64,000 nt of DNA from Proteocatella sphenisci DSM 23131 (lineage in GTDB: Bacteria > Bacillota > Clostridia > Peptostreptococcales > Filifactoraceae): NCBI RefSeq assembly GCF_000423525.1, contig NZ_AUID01000001.1, forward strand, positions 62,001-126,000. The letters are read 5' to 3'. Position numbers and translations under genes: made by a program. How positions within the stretch are numbered: position 1 is the stretch's first letter; the number at the start of each line of letters is the position of its first letter. Shown piece after piece: positions 50,601 to 58,907 of this stretch. The notes under the pieces were generated by a model that ran no database searches, was not told the DNA's origin, and saw nothing but the letters and a program-made list of their open reading frames with translations.

Positions 50601-52380
50601 TTGGAATCGGATTGACTGTCAGCGTGAGTGTTGCCGTTTTTTTACTTGGGGCATGAGTAATCTTTACGGTTTTGGTACTCGCAAGAACTTTGGTATTTCC
50701 GTCCGGATTTGGATTTATAGATATTGAGTTTGAATTAAGGTCTTTTATACCTAAATTTTTCGTTGTCCCATTATCATATTGCATCGTAACTTCAAGCCCA
50801 GAAAGATCTAGAGTGTCTCCCACTTTATAAACTAATTTTTCCGCGGATGGATATTTGGTAATTTCCATACCCGTTACCTTTAGATTTGGATTAACAGGAT
50901 TTACCCCATTGTCCAAGTTTCCTCCTGGAGTAGTGTTTCCTGTTGAGCCTCCTGGTATAATCGTTCCGTTTGAAGTCGTGCCTTGTGCATCTTTGTCTAC
51001 CTCTAGTTTTGTAGGTACAGTATCTACAATACAGTCATTACCATTTATTATGGCATTGTCTACAGTTCCTTGTCCCCTTATAGAAACTCTATCTGCTTCT
51101 GTCTTTACAGTAGTAGTCTTGCTTCCTTTTTCAGCCTTGTATTCAGAAGCCTTCGCTGATGATGTAAATAATACATTATTTATAGTTCCATATGCCTGTG
51201 TCTTTACAAAAGGAGCATATACAACTACAGATGTGATTTTTCCATCAAGTGACATGTAGGTATCTGCCGCTTTTCTGTTTACTGTAATAGTGTTTATCGT
51301 AGATTTCTTGTCTACATAAAGATTTGAACTTTCAGACTTTATTTGGATAGTCTTGATGAAAGCTTCGTCAATATTTAAATTACTCCCTTTAACGTTTTGT
51401 ATAACAGAATCAATTTCACCGGTTAGATAGTTTCTCGAACCAGCGTTTATATTCACATTTCCTACAACAGCAGGTGATTCAACCTTAAGCCTTAGATCTC
51501 CTGACTCTTTTTCCATATATACAAGAGCAACATCAGACTCTCCTTTTATAATTACCGACTTTGGTCCCCCGCCTTTTATGACAAGTTTTCCTCTTACTGT
51601 AACATTTTCAAGGGTAACATTGCCTTCTCCTACGCTTGAGGATATCCATAGGTTATCTACTATCCTGTTGCTTATTACTTCTCCTGGTTTTTCAACCAGT
51701 AAATCTCCAGGTCCTACAAATATTGGGTGCAGATCTGAACCAGATGAGCTCATCATTGCTCTATTGGCAACTGCTGAAATTATACCTCTTGTAACTGTAG
51801 TTTTTGGTCTTACTGTATTATCCGGGTAGCCTACAAACAATCCCTCACTAACTGATGCAGCAAAATAATACTGGTATCCTCCAGTTATTTTGGCATAATC
51901 CTTGAACCCTGCTATTGAATCCAGAGAATCAAGTGGAAGTCCCATGATTTGTGCAAACATTGCACCTATCTGTTCTCTTGTTGCTGGTGAGTTGGGTCTT
52001 AATTGCATTCCCGAAGCAATGGGCTGAATATATCCATTTTCTACAGCAAGGGCAATATCGTTAGAGTACCATTCGTGGGGCTTTACATCTGTATAAGGGA
52101 TGTTATATACATCTCCTGATCCATCTATCTGAAAAGCTTTGTTTATTATTTTAACCGTTTCTGCAATTGTTACGTAACGATCTGGTTTCATAGATCCATC
52201 TGGATAACCTCCCATGACTCCATTATCTTTCATTGTCAATAAGTCACTTTCAGCCCAGTGGCCTGAAATGTCATTTGTGGTTTTTCCTCTTGCCGGTGCA
52301 GAAAAAACTGGCATAGTTGAAGTAAAAACCATCATCAATGCCAGAATAACTGATAACTTTCGCTTTAAAACTATCTTCAT
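47608..52380 (-). CDS. large SLH-domain surface protein with Ig-like and beta-helix regions
   Basis: This 1590-residue exported protein has a signal peptide with likely cleavage after MPVFSA (about residue 28). Three SLH domains (about 35-85, 93-147, 158-208; GHWAESDLLTMKDNG, HEWYSNDIALAVENGY and YYFAASVSEGLFVGYPD) would bind it to secondary cell-wall polymer. Residues 220-450 look like a right-handed beta-helix or polymer-like region (repeating VxxxxIKGxxxV). A Gly/Thr/Asn linker follows at about 465-500. Next come Ig-like repeats of the VxGMEITKYPxxxYxxGDxLDLSGLEV type, at about 500, 600, 710 and near 1070. A second beta-helix-like segment (about 1270-1480) includes VIEVAANITLAKSVTVT. No catalytic motif is evident, so a structural, adhesive or S-layer role is inferred. 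The start follows AAAGGA. Confidence 0.88.
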   Translation of the reverse strand: MKIVLKRKLSVILALMMVFTSTMPVFSAPARGKTTNDISGHWAESDLLTMKDNGVMGGYPDGSMKPDRYVTIAETVKIINKAFQIDGSGDVYNIPYTDVKPHEWYSNDIALAVENGYIQPIASGMQLRPNSPATREQIGAMFAQIMGLPLDSLDSIAGFKDYAKITGGYQYYFAASVSEGLFVGYPDNTVRPKTTVTRGIISAVANRAMMSSSGSDLHPIFVGPGDLLVEKPGEVISNRIVDNLWISSSVGEGNVTLENVTVRGKLVIKGGGPKSVIIKGESDVALVYMEKESGDLRLKVESPAVVGNVNINAGSRNYLTGEIDSVIQNVKGSNLNIDEAFIKTIQIKSESSNLYVDKKSTINTITVNRKAADTYMSLDGKITSVVVYAPFVKTQAYGTINNVLFTSSAKASEYKAEKGSKTTTVKTEADRVSIRGQGTVDNAIINGNDCIVDTVPTKLEVDKDAQGTTSNGTIIPGGSTGNTTPGGNLDNGVNPVNPNLKVTGMEITKYPSAEKLVYKVGDTLDLSGLEVTMQYDNGTTKNLGIKDLNSNSISINPNPDGNTKVLASTKTVKITHAPSKKTATLTLTVNPIPKVKELMITESPKKEYVNGENLDLTGMKVLLRFDNETTKAVTFEKTKNSAGNDSDTFRDMGLETGIPNGTKLNLKSPGDKEELKDISVSFRNSNNTLIKSADPLYLKIIPVPRISGVSASGYKFSYIYGDKFDFTNLEVRLVNSNPDIPQMVLKYMPELDDFVIKKDSGEYTKDDLFKQIASNGDILREVKITQSIAKKDISVQHDDDVGLGDQDNNKVLKITHHAKDVTPASTEINMKIKPPSKAVSATVMNMGVKFDEGQESNLDKWSITVFRDSVVNQNPNDMQASDSIKVLYDKESKLLYEYNVNGNKKYNLKDGDTYRNMQIIVMQKTSSGSVIAGPDLATSPEYKWQPKDVGVKILHSESGVRVDSNGNPIPSSYDNIELAYIPIVVKPEKGIEIFQISKDPTFDTDLGKTKIFYEGVTLNINSLSMLIKLYGQEGKEYSYQDLLDLKSNPSANDMLKSITITLQRKDGVEEQNPKNITLTKIHDGAKIKISVIEDNQTRTLYSNVMKVRTKILKANIYSITPKVGEVPKTTVAPTPDWYLEFGSESISWMGDLDAGKFKALTPYRALVKLRAKSGYTFYDIKESDVTVVDTNGIAKAPETGSFVISDDADTVTFRILFSDMAASTEPGTSSFAQTPAPMSMSLTPPAATGSTVQVKTADEFYSAISNPKVSVIEVAANITLAKSVTVTKEVVLINNSVLTYYTDAPVNSRNDSLFEVRNRELRQFRVTKNGTITVEDQATLNKIGTGDMIIENGGKVIVYGTLSTAGKKLIGKQGTALKTYGNSAIVISGTSEGQIMTLSGNADLIQSMTLDKSLVVANGARLNVKQGKTLRANSGISITNRGSVYLEDNASISGSGKFDGSSPIGNSFEGFIGADSDAVRYGSKSTELNYRKNGNNINMSFTVPYKTKTVYFSGVNVKAGDLKPGTYTLKGIDGIKTVPLVIGAPSAKTGLSRVSLGTNGFVISSVLTSGNYAVSGLVGGANINLEINIS

Positions 52381-52450
52381 AGAAATATCCTTTCTTGTCT
52401 AAAATCATAAATGCTATATATCCAATATTTTATCATAATTCTTTTTAAAA

Positions 52451-52476
52451 GTCATCACATTGTGCAATTGTCATCA
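52451..52476. repeat. direct repeat GTCATCA in the SLH/XRE divergent region
   Basis: GTCATCA occurs at 52451-52457 and 52470-52476, 19 nt apart, in the 242-bp space between the SLH protein gene and the XRE regulator gene. The spacing, near two helical turns, suits a regulator binding on one DNA face; the adjacent XRE protein is a candidate. Function is inferred only. Confidence 0.35.
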
Positions 52477-52547
52477 ATTTGTATAATTTGAGCTTTGCCG
52501 GCCAAATGAAATGATACAGAATTTTCGAAATATATCATTTTTTTGTA

Positions 52548-52576
52548 TTGACATTAACTTGTTTATTATGTATGCT
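52548..52576 (+). promoter_or_regulatory. consensus sigma-A promoter of the XRE regulator
   Basis: TTGACA (52548-52553), a 17-nt spacer and TATGCT (52571-52576) lie 47 bp before the start codon. It is the closest match to the -35 consensus noticed in this window. Confidence 0.8.
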
Positions 52577-52622
52577 TTTCATGAAAGTATTTACATTAAA
52601 GTACGTTAGGGGATACATAATA

Positions 52623-52988
52623 ATGTCTTTTGGAAGAAAACTAAAACAACTTAGAAAAAATGCCAGAATAACTCAAACAGAACTGTCAGAAAAACTAAAT
52701 ATAACGACTAGAACTCTTATAAATTATGAAACTTGTAAGTGTTATCCTAAGCAGACTGAGATATATGCTGATATAGCATCTATTTTTGATGTAACAGTTG
52801 ACTTTTTAATGTCTGGGGATAAAGATTTTTATAAAAATGGAAAACATTACAAAAAAACACCTCAGAATACAGCAAAAAAACTGACGGAAGAAATTACAGA
52901 GCTATTAAAAACTGACGCGCTTACTGAACAGGAAAAAGACACTATGATGAAATCAATAACCGAAGCTTACTGGGCCTCAAAATGTTAA
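52623..52988 (+). CDS. XRE family transcriptional regulator
   Basis: This 121-residue protein has an N-terminal helix-turn-helix of the Cro/CI type: SFGRKLKQLRKNARITQTELSEKLNITTRTLINYETCKCYPKQ (about residues 2-45) and a hydrophobic closing helix IASIFDVTVDFLMSG. The C-terminal part is helical and charged, without a known sensor. The longer frame opening at 52548 starts inside the promoter; the ATG at 52623 with AGGGG is the true start. It is divergent from the SLH protein gene and may control it or itself. It is not linked to phage genes. Confidence 0.9.
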   Translation: MSFGRKLKQLRKNARITQTELSEKLNITTRTLINYETCKCYPKQTEIYADIASIFDVTVDFLMSGDKDFYKNGKHYKKTPQNTAKKLTEEITELLKTDALTEQEKDTMMKSITEAYWASKC

Positions 52989-53040
52989 AAATCAGAAACC
53001 CACGAATAAAATATTTTTATTCAAATGAGTTTCTGATTTT
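52988..53040. terminator. bidirectional terminator between XRE and cyclodeaminase genes
   Basis: A 12-bp stem (AAAATCAGAAAC / GTTTCTGATTTT) encloses a second small stem (GAATAAA / TTTATTC). A- and T-tracts flank both sides of the convergent junction. Confidence 0.8.
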
Positions 53041-53048
53041 TTAATTAA

Positions 53049-53669
53049 TTATAATTTAGATTTGCTCAGTATTTTTCCTTCAAATTCTACAGCTCTAATC
53101 TCTAATTCACGTACTTTATCAGCATATTCTCTTACAAATTGCTCATCTTTTATTGACCCTAAATTTATTTTGGTATTAAGGAGTGCTGAAAGTACTGCTG
53201 TTCTTGCCATCATAGCCGCAACAAGGCCATCTGTAACCGCATTTGTATTTCCTTTTTCTACTGCAATTTCCGCCAGTTCCATTATTCCATATGCAGTGTT
53301 TGCAACCTCAAAAGGCACTATGGCCGCAGCTTTAAGTCCTGCTTGCATAGCATTTCTTCTTGTTTCTTTCTGCTCTTCAGTTTCTTTGGGCATTCCAAGG
53401 GCATCCATGTATTTATTGAATGAATTCGTATCTCTTTGTATATCATCAATCAATTGTATCCTTATTTTTTCAGCTTTATTTGCCATTGCTTTCATTTCTT
53501 CTTGCACATCTTCATAACCTTTTTTATCTATGGTAAGTCTTGCTACCATTTCTGCAAGCGCTCCTGCAAGTGCTCCTGCTAAGGCTGCAACACTTCCTCC
53601 ACCTGGTGCCGGTTCACTTGATGCTGTCTTTGATACAAAATCTTCTATCGTCATATTTTTCATTTCCAT
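53049..53669 (-). CDS. fchA: formimidoyltetrahydrofolate cyclodeaminase/methenyl-THF cyclohydrolase
   Basis: This enzyme releases ammonia from 5-formimino-THF to give 5,10-methenyl-THF. The family signature SSEPAPGGGSVAALAGALAGALAEMVARLTI is at residues 13-43. IQRDTNSFNKYMDALGMPKET and GNTNAVTDGLVAAMMARTAVLSALLN follow. At 206 residues it matches the cyclodeaminase/cyclohydrolase family. It is the last gene of the hutU-ftcD-hutI operon, completing the tetrahydrofolate-dependent branch of histidine degradation. In some clostridia a homologue serves as a general methenyl-THF cyclohydrolase; context favours the cyclodeaminase role. Confidence 0.9.
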   Translation of the reverse strand: MEMKNMTIEDFVSKTASSEPAPGGGSVAALAGALAGALAEMVARLTIDKKGYEDVQEEMKAMANKAEKIRIQLIDDIQRDTNSFNKYMDALGMPKETEEQKETRRNAMQAGLKAAAIVPFEVANTAYGIMELAEIAVEKGNTNAVTDGLVAAMMARTAVLSALLNTKINLGSIKDEQFVREYADKVRELEIRAVEFEGKILSKSKL

Positions 53670-53696
53670 AATCAGATCTCCCCTAACAAATACAAT

Positions 53697-54935
53697 TTAT
53701 TTTACAATTACACCATCTTTTATTACCGTCTCTACTATATTAACGCCCGCGTGGTATGGCAGAAAATGTATAGACGGGAATTCGAGTATTATTATATCTG
53801 CTTTTTTTCCCACTTCTATGCTGCCAATTTTATCCTGTCTTGCAAGTGCCGCCGCCCCATTTATAGTAAGGGCCGTTATTATCTCTTCTATAGACATTTT
53901 CATTTGAATCGCAGCAAGGGCGATTACAAGTGGAACGGAATTGGTAAAACAGCTCCCTGGATTAAAATCCGTTGCAAGTGCCACAGCGCACCCACTGTCT
54001 ATAATATCTCTGGCTCTTGCATAATCTTCTTTAAGGCAGAATGCAGTGGCGGGTAAAAGTGTTGCCACTACATCTTTTTTAGCCATATTTCTTATGCCCT
54101 CATCAGATGCCTGGAGAAGATGATCTGCTGATACTGCCCCCAATTCTGCTGCGAGTTCTGCTCCTCCAAGCCTTACTATCTCATCGGCGTGAAGCTTTAG
54201 CATAAGTCCCATTTCTTTTGCACTGGAAAGAAATTTTCTTGACTGCTCTATGCTGAAGACATTCTTTTCACAGAATATATCTGCAAACTCTGCAAGGTTT
54301 TGATCTTTGGCTTTTTTCATTACCTCAATCATGTAATCTATGAATTCATCTTCTTTGCCCTTCCACTCAGGTAAAACACTGTGGGGTCCTAAAAATGTAG
54401 CTGCTATGTCCACCGAATGGGTATCGTTGAGGATTTTTACAGCTTCTAACTGCCTCATCTCTGTTTCTTCGTCCAGCCCGTATCCGCTTTTAGCCTCTAC
54501 TGTCGTCACTCCAAAATCAAGCATTTTATCGAGTCTCTTTTTCCCTGTTTCAACAAATTTTTCAAGAGAAGTGCTTCTTGTAGATCTTACAGAACTTGTG
54601 ATTCCTCCGCCTCTTTCCATTATCGACATATATGTGTCACCTCTGAGCCTCCAGGAAAACTCATCGGCTCTGTAACCTCCAAATATAAGGTGAGTATGGG
54701 AATCTATAAAACCTGGCAGTACAGCTTTTTCGGTGGCATCAACTACATGATATTCGCTCTCGTCATATTTTTTGTTTATATTTTCCGCAGTATCTACGTC
54801 GACAATAATTCCATCTTCAATCACCACCGAACCACCGTAAATAATTCCTATATCAGCCATCTCAGCGCCTTTTTTGGGAGCCTTTCCTCTGCAGGTTACA
54901 AGTTCTGAGGCATTTTTTATTATAAGCTTTTTCAT
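53697..54935 (-). CDS. hutI: imidazolonepropionase
   Basis: HutI hydrolyses 4-imidazolone-5-propionate to N-formimino-L-glutamate. It is an amidohydrolase-superfamily protein of 412 residues. It has AVLPGFIDSHTHLIFGGYRADEF (metal-binding HxH), GGGITSSVRSTR, KSGYGLDEETEMRQLEAV, the metal His in KLHADEIVR, SADHLLQASDEGI, and ALATDFNPGSCFTNS. The start has AGGAG. It is third in the operon, between glutamate formiminotransferase and cyclodeaminase. Confidence 0.97.
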   Translation of the reverse strand: MKKLIIKNASELVTCRGKAPKKGAEMADIGIIYGGSVVIEDGIIVDVDTAENINKKYDESEYHVVDATEKAVLPGFIDSHTHLIFGGYRADEFSWRLRGDTYMSIMERGGGITSSVRSTRSTSLEKFVETGKKRLDKMLDFGVTTVEAKSGYGLDEETEMRQLEAVKILNDTHSVDIAATFLGPHSVLPEWKGKEDEFIDYMIEVMKKAKDQNLAEFADIFCEKNVFSIEQSRKFLSSAKEMGLMLKLHADEIVRLGGAELAAELGAVSADHLLQASDEGIRNMAKKDVVATLLPATAFCLKEDYARARDIIDSGCAVALATDFNPGSCFTNSVPLVIALAAIQMKMSIEEIITALTINGAAALARQDKIGSIEVGKKADIIILEFPSIHFLPYHAGVNIVETVIKDGVIVK

Positions 54936-54962
54936 CTCTATCTCCTGTTCAAATTACCTAAA

Positions 54963-55862
54963 CTATATTCTGGTTTCAAGTACCTGGTCCATACTGAAGT
55001 TTTCAATTTGCAGGTAATATTCAGCCGAATCTATGAGTGCCTGCATAGGAACAAGTCCGACAATTTCGCTTCCTATAACATTTACTCCGTATCTTTTAGC
55101 TTCCATTTTTACAGTCTCAAAAACTCTGTATACCGCTGATTTTGTATAATCAGTAAGATTCATTGATACCTGAGCAACGTTTCTGTCTTCAAGCATTACT
55201 CCCATTGCTTTAACATATCTGAAGCCTCCACTTATATGTCTTACCTGTTTAGCTATCTTGTCAGCAATCTCAAGATTTGGAGTGTCCAGATTAATATTAT
55301 AAGCAACAAGTGGCATTCTTGCTCCTATAGCGGTAACCCCTCCTGTAGGATGTATTGTATCTGGGCCAAAGTCTGGTTTCCACATACTTTGATCCAGCAT
55401 TTTTTCTTTCATTCCTTCAAACTGACCTTTTCTGACATTGGCAAGATTTTCTCTGTGAGGTGCGCTCGCTGATTTTTCATAGAGGAAAAATGGCTGGCCA
55501 TATTTTTCAGAAGCTTCTTTTGCTACTTCTTTTGCTAGTTTATCTGCATCTTCAACTGTTGTGTTTTTTACCGGAATAAATGGTATTACATCTACGGCTC
55601 CCATTCTTGGATGCTGACCTTCATGTTTTGTCAGGTCTATAAGTTCTACTGCTTTACCTATTGCATTAACTATCGCCTCTTTAAGTGCTTCAGGCTCCCC
55701 TATAACAGTTACAACGCATCTGTTATGATCTTTATCCGGGCTGTAATCCAGCAATTTTACATTTTCTTTAGCTCTAAAGCAATCCATTATTTTTTCTATT
55801 TTTTCTAAATCTCGCCCCTCACTAAAGTTTGGTACACATTCAATAATCCTGTTCATGGCCAT
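54963..55862 (-). CDS. ftcD: glutamate formimidoyltransferase
   Basis: This enzyme moves the formimino group from formiminoglutamate to tetrahydrofolate, releasing glutamate. The 299-residue protein opens NRIIECVPNFSEGRDLEKI. It has LLDYSPDKDHNRCVVTVIGEP, DLTKHEGQHPRMGAVDVIPFIPV (folate/catalytic His region), YEKSASAPHRENLANVRKGQFEGM and a C-terminal VSMNLTDYTKSAVYRVFETV segment. It corresponds to the FT domain alone; the cyclodeaminase is the separate gene at 53049. It follows hutU by about 20 bp, with GGAG before the ATG. Confidence 0.96.
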   Translation of the reverse strand: MAMNRIIECVPNFSEGRDLEKIEKIMDCFRAKENVKLLDYSPDKDHNRCVVTVIGEPEALKEAIVNAIGKAVELIDLTKHEGQHPRMGAVDVIPFIPVKNTTVEDADKLAKEVAKEASEKYGQPFFLYEKSASAPHRENLANVRKGQFEGMKEKMLDQSMWKPDFGPDTIHPTGGVTAIGARMPLVAYNINLDTPNLEIADKIAKQVRHISGGFRYVKAMGVMLEDRNVAQVSMNLTDYTKSAVYRVFETVKMEAKRYGVNVIGSEIVGLVPMQALIDSAEYYLQIENFSMDQVLETRI

Positions 55863-55883
55863 TTTACTTCTCCTTGTCTATTC

Positions 55884-57911
55884 TTATTTTCTTTTATATG
55901 AATTAAATGTTTTTTCTACAAGACCGTCATCTGCTACATAAGGTATGGTTATATGATCTTCTCCCTTAAACGTTTCATTGTATTCAGCTACTGTTGATAT
56001 AGAGTTTTCACATCTTGCCCAGCTTCTTCTTGAAACTCCGACCATAGTATCCCAAGGTATTGATGTTTTGATTATCTCGTCTACTCTTTCACTTCCATCA
56101 AGCACCATTCCAAAACCGCCGTTTATAGATTTTGAAATACCTACTCCACCCCCGTTATGAAGTGCAACCAAGCTCATCCCTCTGGCTGCATTTCCTGCAA
56201 AACACTGGATTGCCATGTCGGCAGTTATATTGCTTCCGTCGTATATATTTGAAGTCTCTCTAAAGGGTGAATCCGTCCCACCTGTATCATGATGGTCTCT
56301 GCCAAGCATCACCGGACCAATCTCAGCATTTCTTACCATTTCGTTGAATTTGAGTGCTATATCTCTTCTTCCAAGTGCATCTTGATAAAGTATTCTGCAC
56401 TGAGTACCTACTACCAGATTGTTTTTTTGAGCATCTCTTATCCATATATAGTTGTCTCTGTCCTGTCCTCTTCTTTCAGGATTGATAACTGACATTGCTG
56501 CTTTGTCAGTTTTTCTAAGATCATCAGCGCTTCCACTCAGGCAGCACCATCTAAATGGCCCATACCCATAGTCAAACAATTCTGGCCCCATGATATCTTC
56601 TACATAGGATGGGAAAATAAATCCTTCACTCGTATCTATTCCGTTCTTTGCAATATCTTTTGCTCCTGCATCAAATACTGCTTTCATGAAGGCATTTCCA
56701 TAATCAAAGAAATATGTTCCTCTGGCTACAAGTTCCTTTACCAGGTGATAATGCTTTATAAGACTTTCATCAACTTTTTTTACAAAATTCAATTTATCTT
56801 TATCCAGCATTTGCGTTCTTTGTTCAAATGTCACACCCTGAGGACAGTATCCTCCGTCATAAGGTACATGACACGATGTCTGATCTGAAAGGAGCTCTAT
56901 TTTTACGTTATTATCTACAGCGTATTCAAGCAGATCTACTATATTTCCATGATATGCTATAGAAATCGCTTTTTTCTTATCCATGTTTTCAGAGGCAATT
57001 TCAAAAGCCTCTTTTGCAGACGTTGTTATGACTGACACCCATCCTTGTTTGTGTCTGGTTTCAATCCTTGAATAGTCTACTTCTGCTATAATTCCTACTC
57101 CATTTGCAATTTCTATGGCTTTTGGCTGTGCCCCGCTCATTCCCCCAAGACCCGATGTAACAAATATATGTCCCGCCAGGTCCTTATCGTCAGGAATTCC
57201 AAGAACTTTTCGTCCCGCATTTAAGATAGTATTAAATGTCCCATGTACAATTCCTTGTGGGCCTATATACATCCAGCCACCAGCTGTCATCTGTCCATAA
57301 CTCGAAACACCCATAGCTGCAGCTTTTGACCAGTCGTGTGGATTATCAAACATACCTATCATCAATCCATTTGTTATAATTACTCTTGGACTGTTTATAG
57401 AAGATTTGAATAAACCCATAGGGTGACCAGACATCATTACAAGCGTCTGCTCATCGGTAAGCTCTTCCAAATATTTTTTTAAAAGCTGATACTGCATCCA
57501 GTTTTGTACTACCTGACCGGTCTCACCATATGTAACAAGCTCATATGGATAAAGCGAAATCTCATGATCCAGGTTGTTATCTATCATTACCTGAAATGCT
57601 TTACCTTCTATGCACTTACCTTTGTATTGCTCTATTGGCTTCCCATATATTCTGTCTTTTGGCATAAATCTGTACCCATAGATCCTGCCTCTGGTCATAA
57701 GCTCTTCCAAAAACTCTGGAGCGAGTTCTTCATGGAGATTCTCTGGTATGTATCTTAAAGCGTTTTTTAGAGAAAGTTTTATTTCCCTTTCATTTAAACT
57801 TAGCTCTCTCATTGGAGCTCTTCTTACAATTTTTTTAAATTCAGGATACTCAGGCAGTGAATCATCGAGTTTAATAGTCATAGCCTTTGATATGTCGGTG
57901 TTGTTTATCAT
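55884..57911 (-). CDS. hutU: urocanate hydratase
   Basis: Urocanase converts urocanate to imidazolonepropionate using a tightly bound NAD+ as electrophile. Recognisable segments are EQYKGKCIEGKAFQVMIDN, LVMMSGHPMGLFKSS, MTAGGWMYIGPQGIVHGT, FVTSGLGGMSGAQPKAIEIA, LSDQTSCHVPYDGGYCPQG, and GPEL...YGPFRWCCLSG with the active-site Cys. At 675 residues it is of the longer urocanase type, above the ~555 of proteobacterial HutU, as known in some anaerobes. It is the first gene of the operon, with AGGAGG before the ATG and a good promoter at 57956-57985. hutH, whose product makes urocanate, is not next to it. Confidence 0.96.
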   Translation of the reverse strand: MINNTDISKAMTIKLDDSLPEYPEFKKIVRRAPMRELSLNEREIKLSLKNALRYIPENLHEELAPEFLEELMTRGRIYGYRFMPKDRIYGKPIEQYKGKCIEGKAFQVMIDNNLDHEISLYPYELVTYGETGQVVQNWMQYQLLKKYLEELTDEQTLVMMSGHPMGLFKSSINSPRVIITNGLMIGMFDNPHDWSKAAAMGVSSYGQMTAGGWMYIGPQGIVHGTFNTILNAGRKVLGIPDDKDLAGHIFVTSGLGGMSGAQPKAIEIANGVGIIAEVDYSRIETRHKQGWVSVITTSAKEAFEIASENMDKKKAISIAYHGNIVDLLEYAVDNNVKIELLSDQTSCHVPYDGGYCPQGVTFEQRTQMLDKDKLNFVKKVDESLIKHYHLVKELVARGTYFFDYGNAFMKAVFDAGAKDIAKNGIDTSEGFIFPSYVEDIMGPELFDYGYGPFRWCCLSGSADDLRKTDKAAMSVINPERRGQDRDNYIWIRDAQKNNLVVGTQCRILYQDALGRRDIALKFNEMVRNAEIGPVMLGRDHHDTGGTDSPFRETSNIYDGSNITADMAIQCFAGNAARGMSLVALHNGGGVGISKSINGGFGMVLDGSERVDEIIKTSIPWDTMVGVSRRSWARCENSISTVAEYNETFKGEDHITIPYVADDGLVEKTFNSYKRK

Positions 57912-57955
57912 AAATTACCTCCTGTATTATTATTTTTTTTAAAGAATCAAATTAC

Positions 57956-57985
57956 ATTCTATAATAAATATGATAACACTCTCAA
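57956..57985 (-). promoter_or_regulatory. sigma-A-type promoter of the hut operon
   Basis: On the minus strand TTGAGA (57980-57985), an 18-nt spacer and TAGAAT (57956-57961) lie about 45 bp upstream of hutU. No clear HutP-type leader structure is seen in the short 5' region. Confidence 0.6.
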
Positions 57986-58025
57986 AGAAATTTTACAATC
58001 AGCCAGTTAAATATTTATCCACTAA

Positions 58026-58070
58026 AAAGCAAGCAACCTTAGCTTGTTTCTTCTAAGTTTTGCTTGCTTT
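58026..58070 (-). terminator. terminator of the ybeY-era-recO-PHP run
   Basis: AAAGCAAGCA (58026-58035) pairs with TGCTTGCTTT (58061-58070) and ends in a T-run on the minus strand, just past the stop of the PHP gene. The loop can form further pairs (CTTAG / CTAAG). Confidence 0.75.
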
Positions 58071-58073
58071 ATT

Positions 58074-58880
58074 CTAATTTATCTTTTCAAATACAGGTTT
58101 CATTTTTTCAAATCTTGAGTAGTATTTGAAGCCACATTTTTTCAAAACATCATACGCTATATCAAAATCTCTCGCTAGATCTGTTTTTTTATGAGCATCC
58201 GATCCTATAGTAACTATCTCTCCACCTAAATCTTTGTACATCTGAAGAATTTCCATCTTTGGATGTACGTGGCCAAGATTGTATCTAAGCCCCGCCGTAT
58301 TAATCTCTATGCCCTTTCCCTTATCTATCAGGGTTTTGAGTATTTCTTTTATATATTCGCGGTGAACATCCATATTCAAAAATTTATTATCGTATCCGCC
58401 ATATCTAATTATATAATCTATATGACCCAGCACCGAAAAATTGAAATCTTTTTTTACGCAATTGATTCCCCATTCAAAATATTTTTTATAGTATTCATCC
58501 TGAGTAAGTCCTTTGCTAGAATCCGGTGTTGCAAAATCTTTAAACTCAAAAGCGTGAAGAGAACCAATTATAAAGTCAAAAGGGTATGTGCTTAAATAAT
58601 CATTTGTCTCTTTTTCTATTGAAGGTTCAAGATTGATCTCTGCTCCAAGCAAAATGTTTATATCTTTTCCATATTTAATCTTTAAATAACTTATTTCACC
58701 TACATATTTATCATAATCTATTACACTGTCTATCCTCTTATTTGGATGTATAACCTCGAGATGATCTGTGAAAACTATTTCTCTAAGGCCAATATCAATG
58801 GATTTTTTAACAATATCTTCCATTTTTTCATCTGAGTCAAACGAATAACATGTGTGCATATGATAGTCTGTCTTTATCAT
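58074..58880 (-). CDS. PHP-domain phosphatase, histidinol-phosphatase HisJ family
   Basis: This 268-residue metal-dependent phosphoesterase has the PHP metal motifs KTDYHMHTCYSFDSDEKM, REIVFTDHLE, ILLGAEINLEP, FIIGSLHAFEF, SVLGHIDYIIRYG, and TIGSDAHKKTDLA. HisJ-type PHP enzymes dephosphorylate histidinol phosphate, but no other his genes are nearby, and many such proteins act on other phosphates. The substrate is therefore open. It is the last gene of the run from ybeY to recO. Confidence 0.85.
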   Translation of the reverse strand: MIKTDYHMHTCYSFDSDEKMEDIVKKSIDIGLREIVFTDHLEVIHPNKRIDSVIDYDKYVGEISYLKIKYGKDINILLGAEINLEPSIEKETNDYLSTYPFDFIIGSLHAFEFKDFATPDSSKGLTQDEYYKKYFEWGINCVKKDFNFSVLGHIDYIIRYGGYDNKFLNMDVHREYIKEILKTLIDKGKGIEINTAGLRYNLGHVHPKMEILQMYKDLGGEIVTIGSDAHKKTDLARDFDIAYDVLKKCGFKYYSRFEKMKPVFEKIN

Positions 58881-58907
58881 TTATTACTCCTTGTAATTGA
58901 TCTTTTT

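Noticed and set aside
52548-52622. Longer N terminus for the XRE regulator
   Set aside because: The extra codons begin on the TTGACA -35 element and run through the -10; AGGGG precedes the ATG at 52623.
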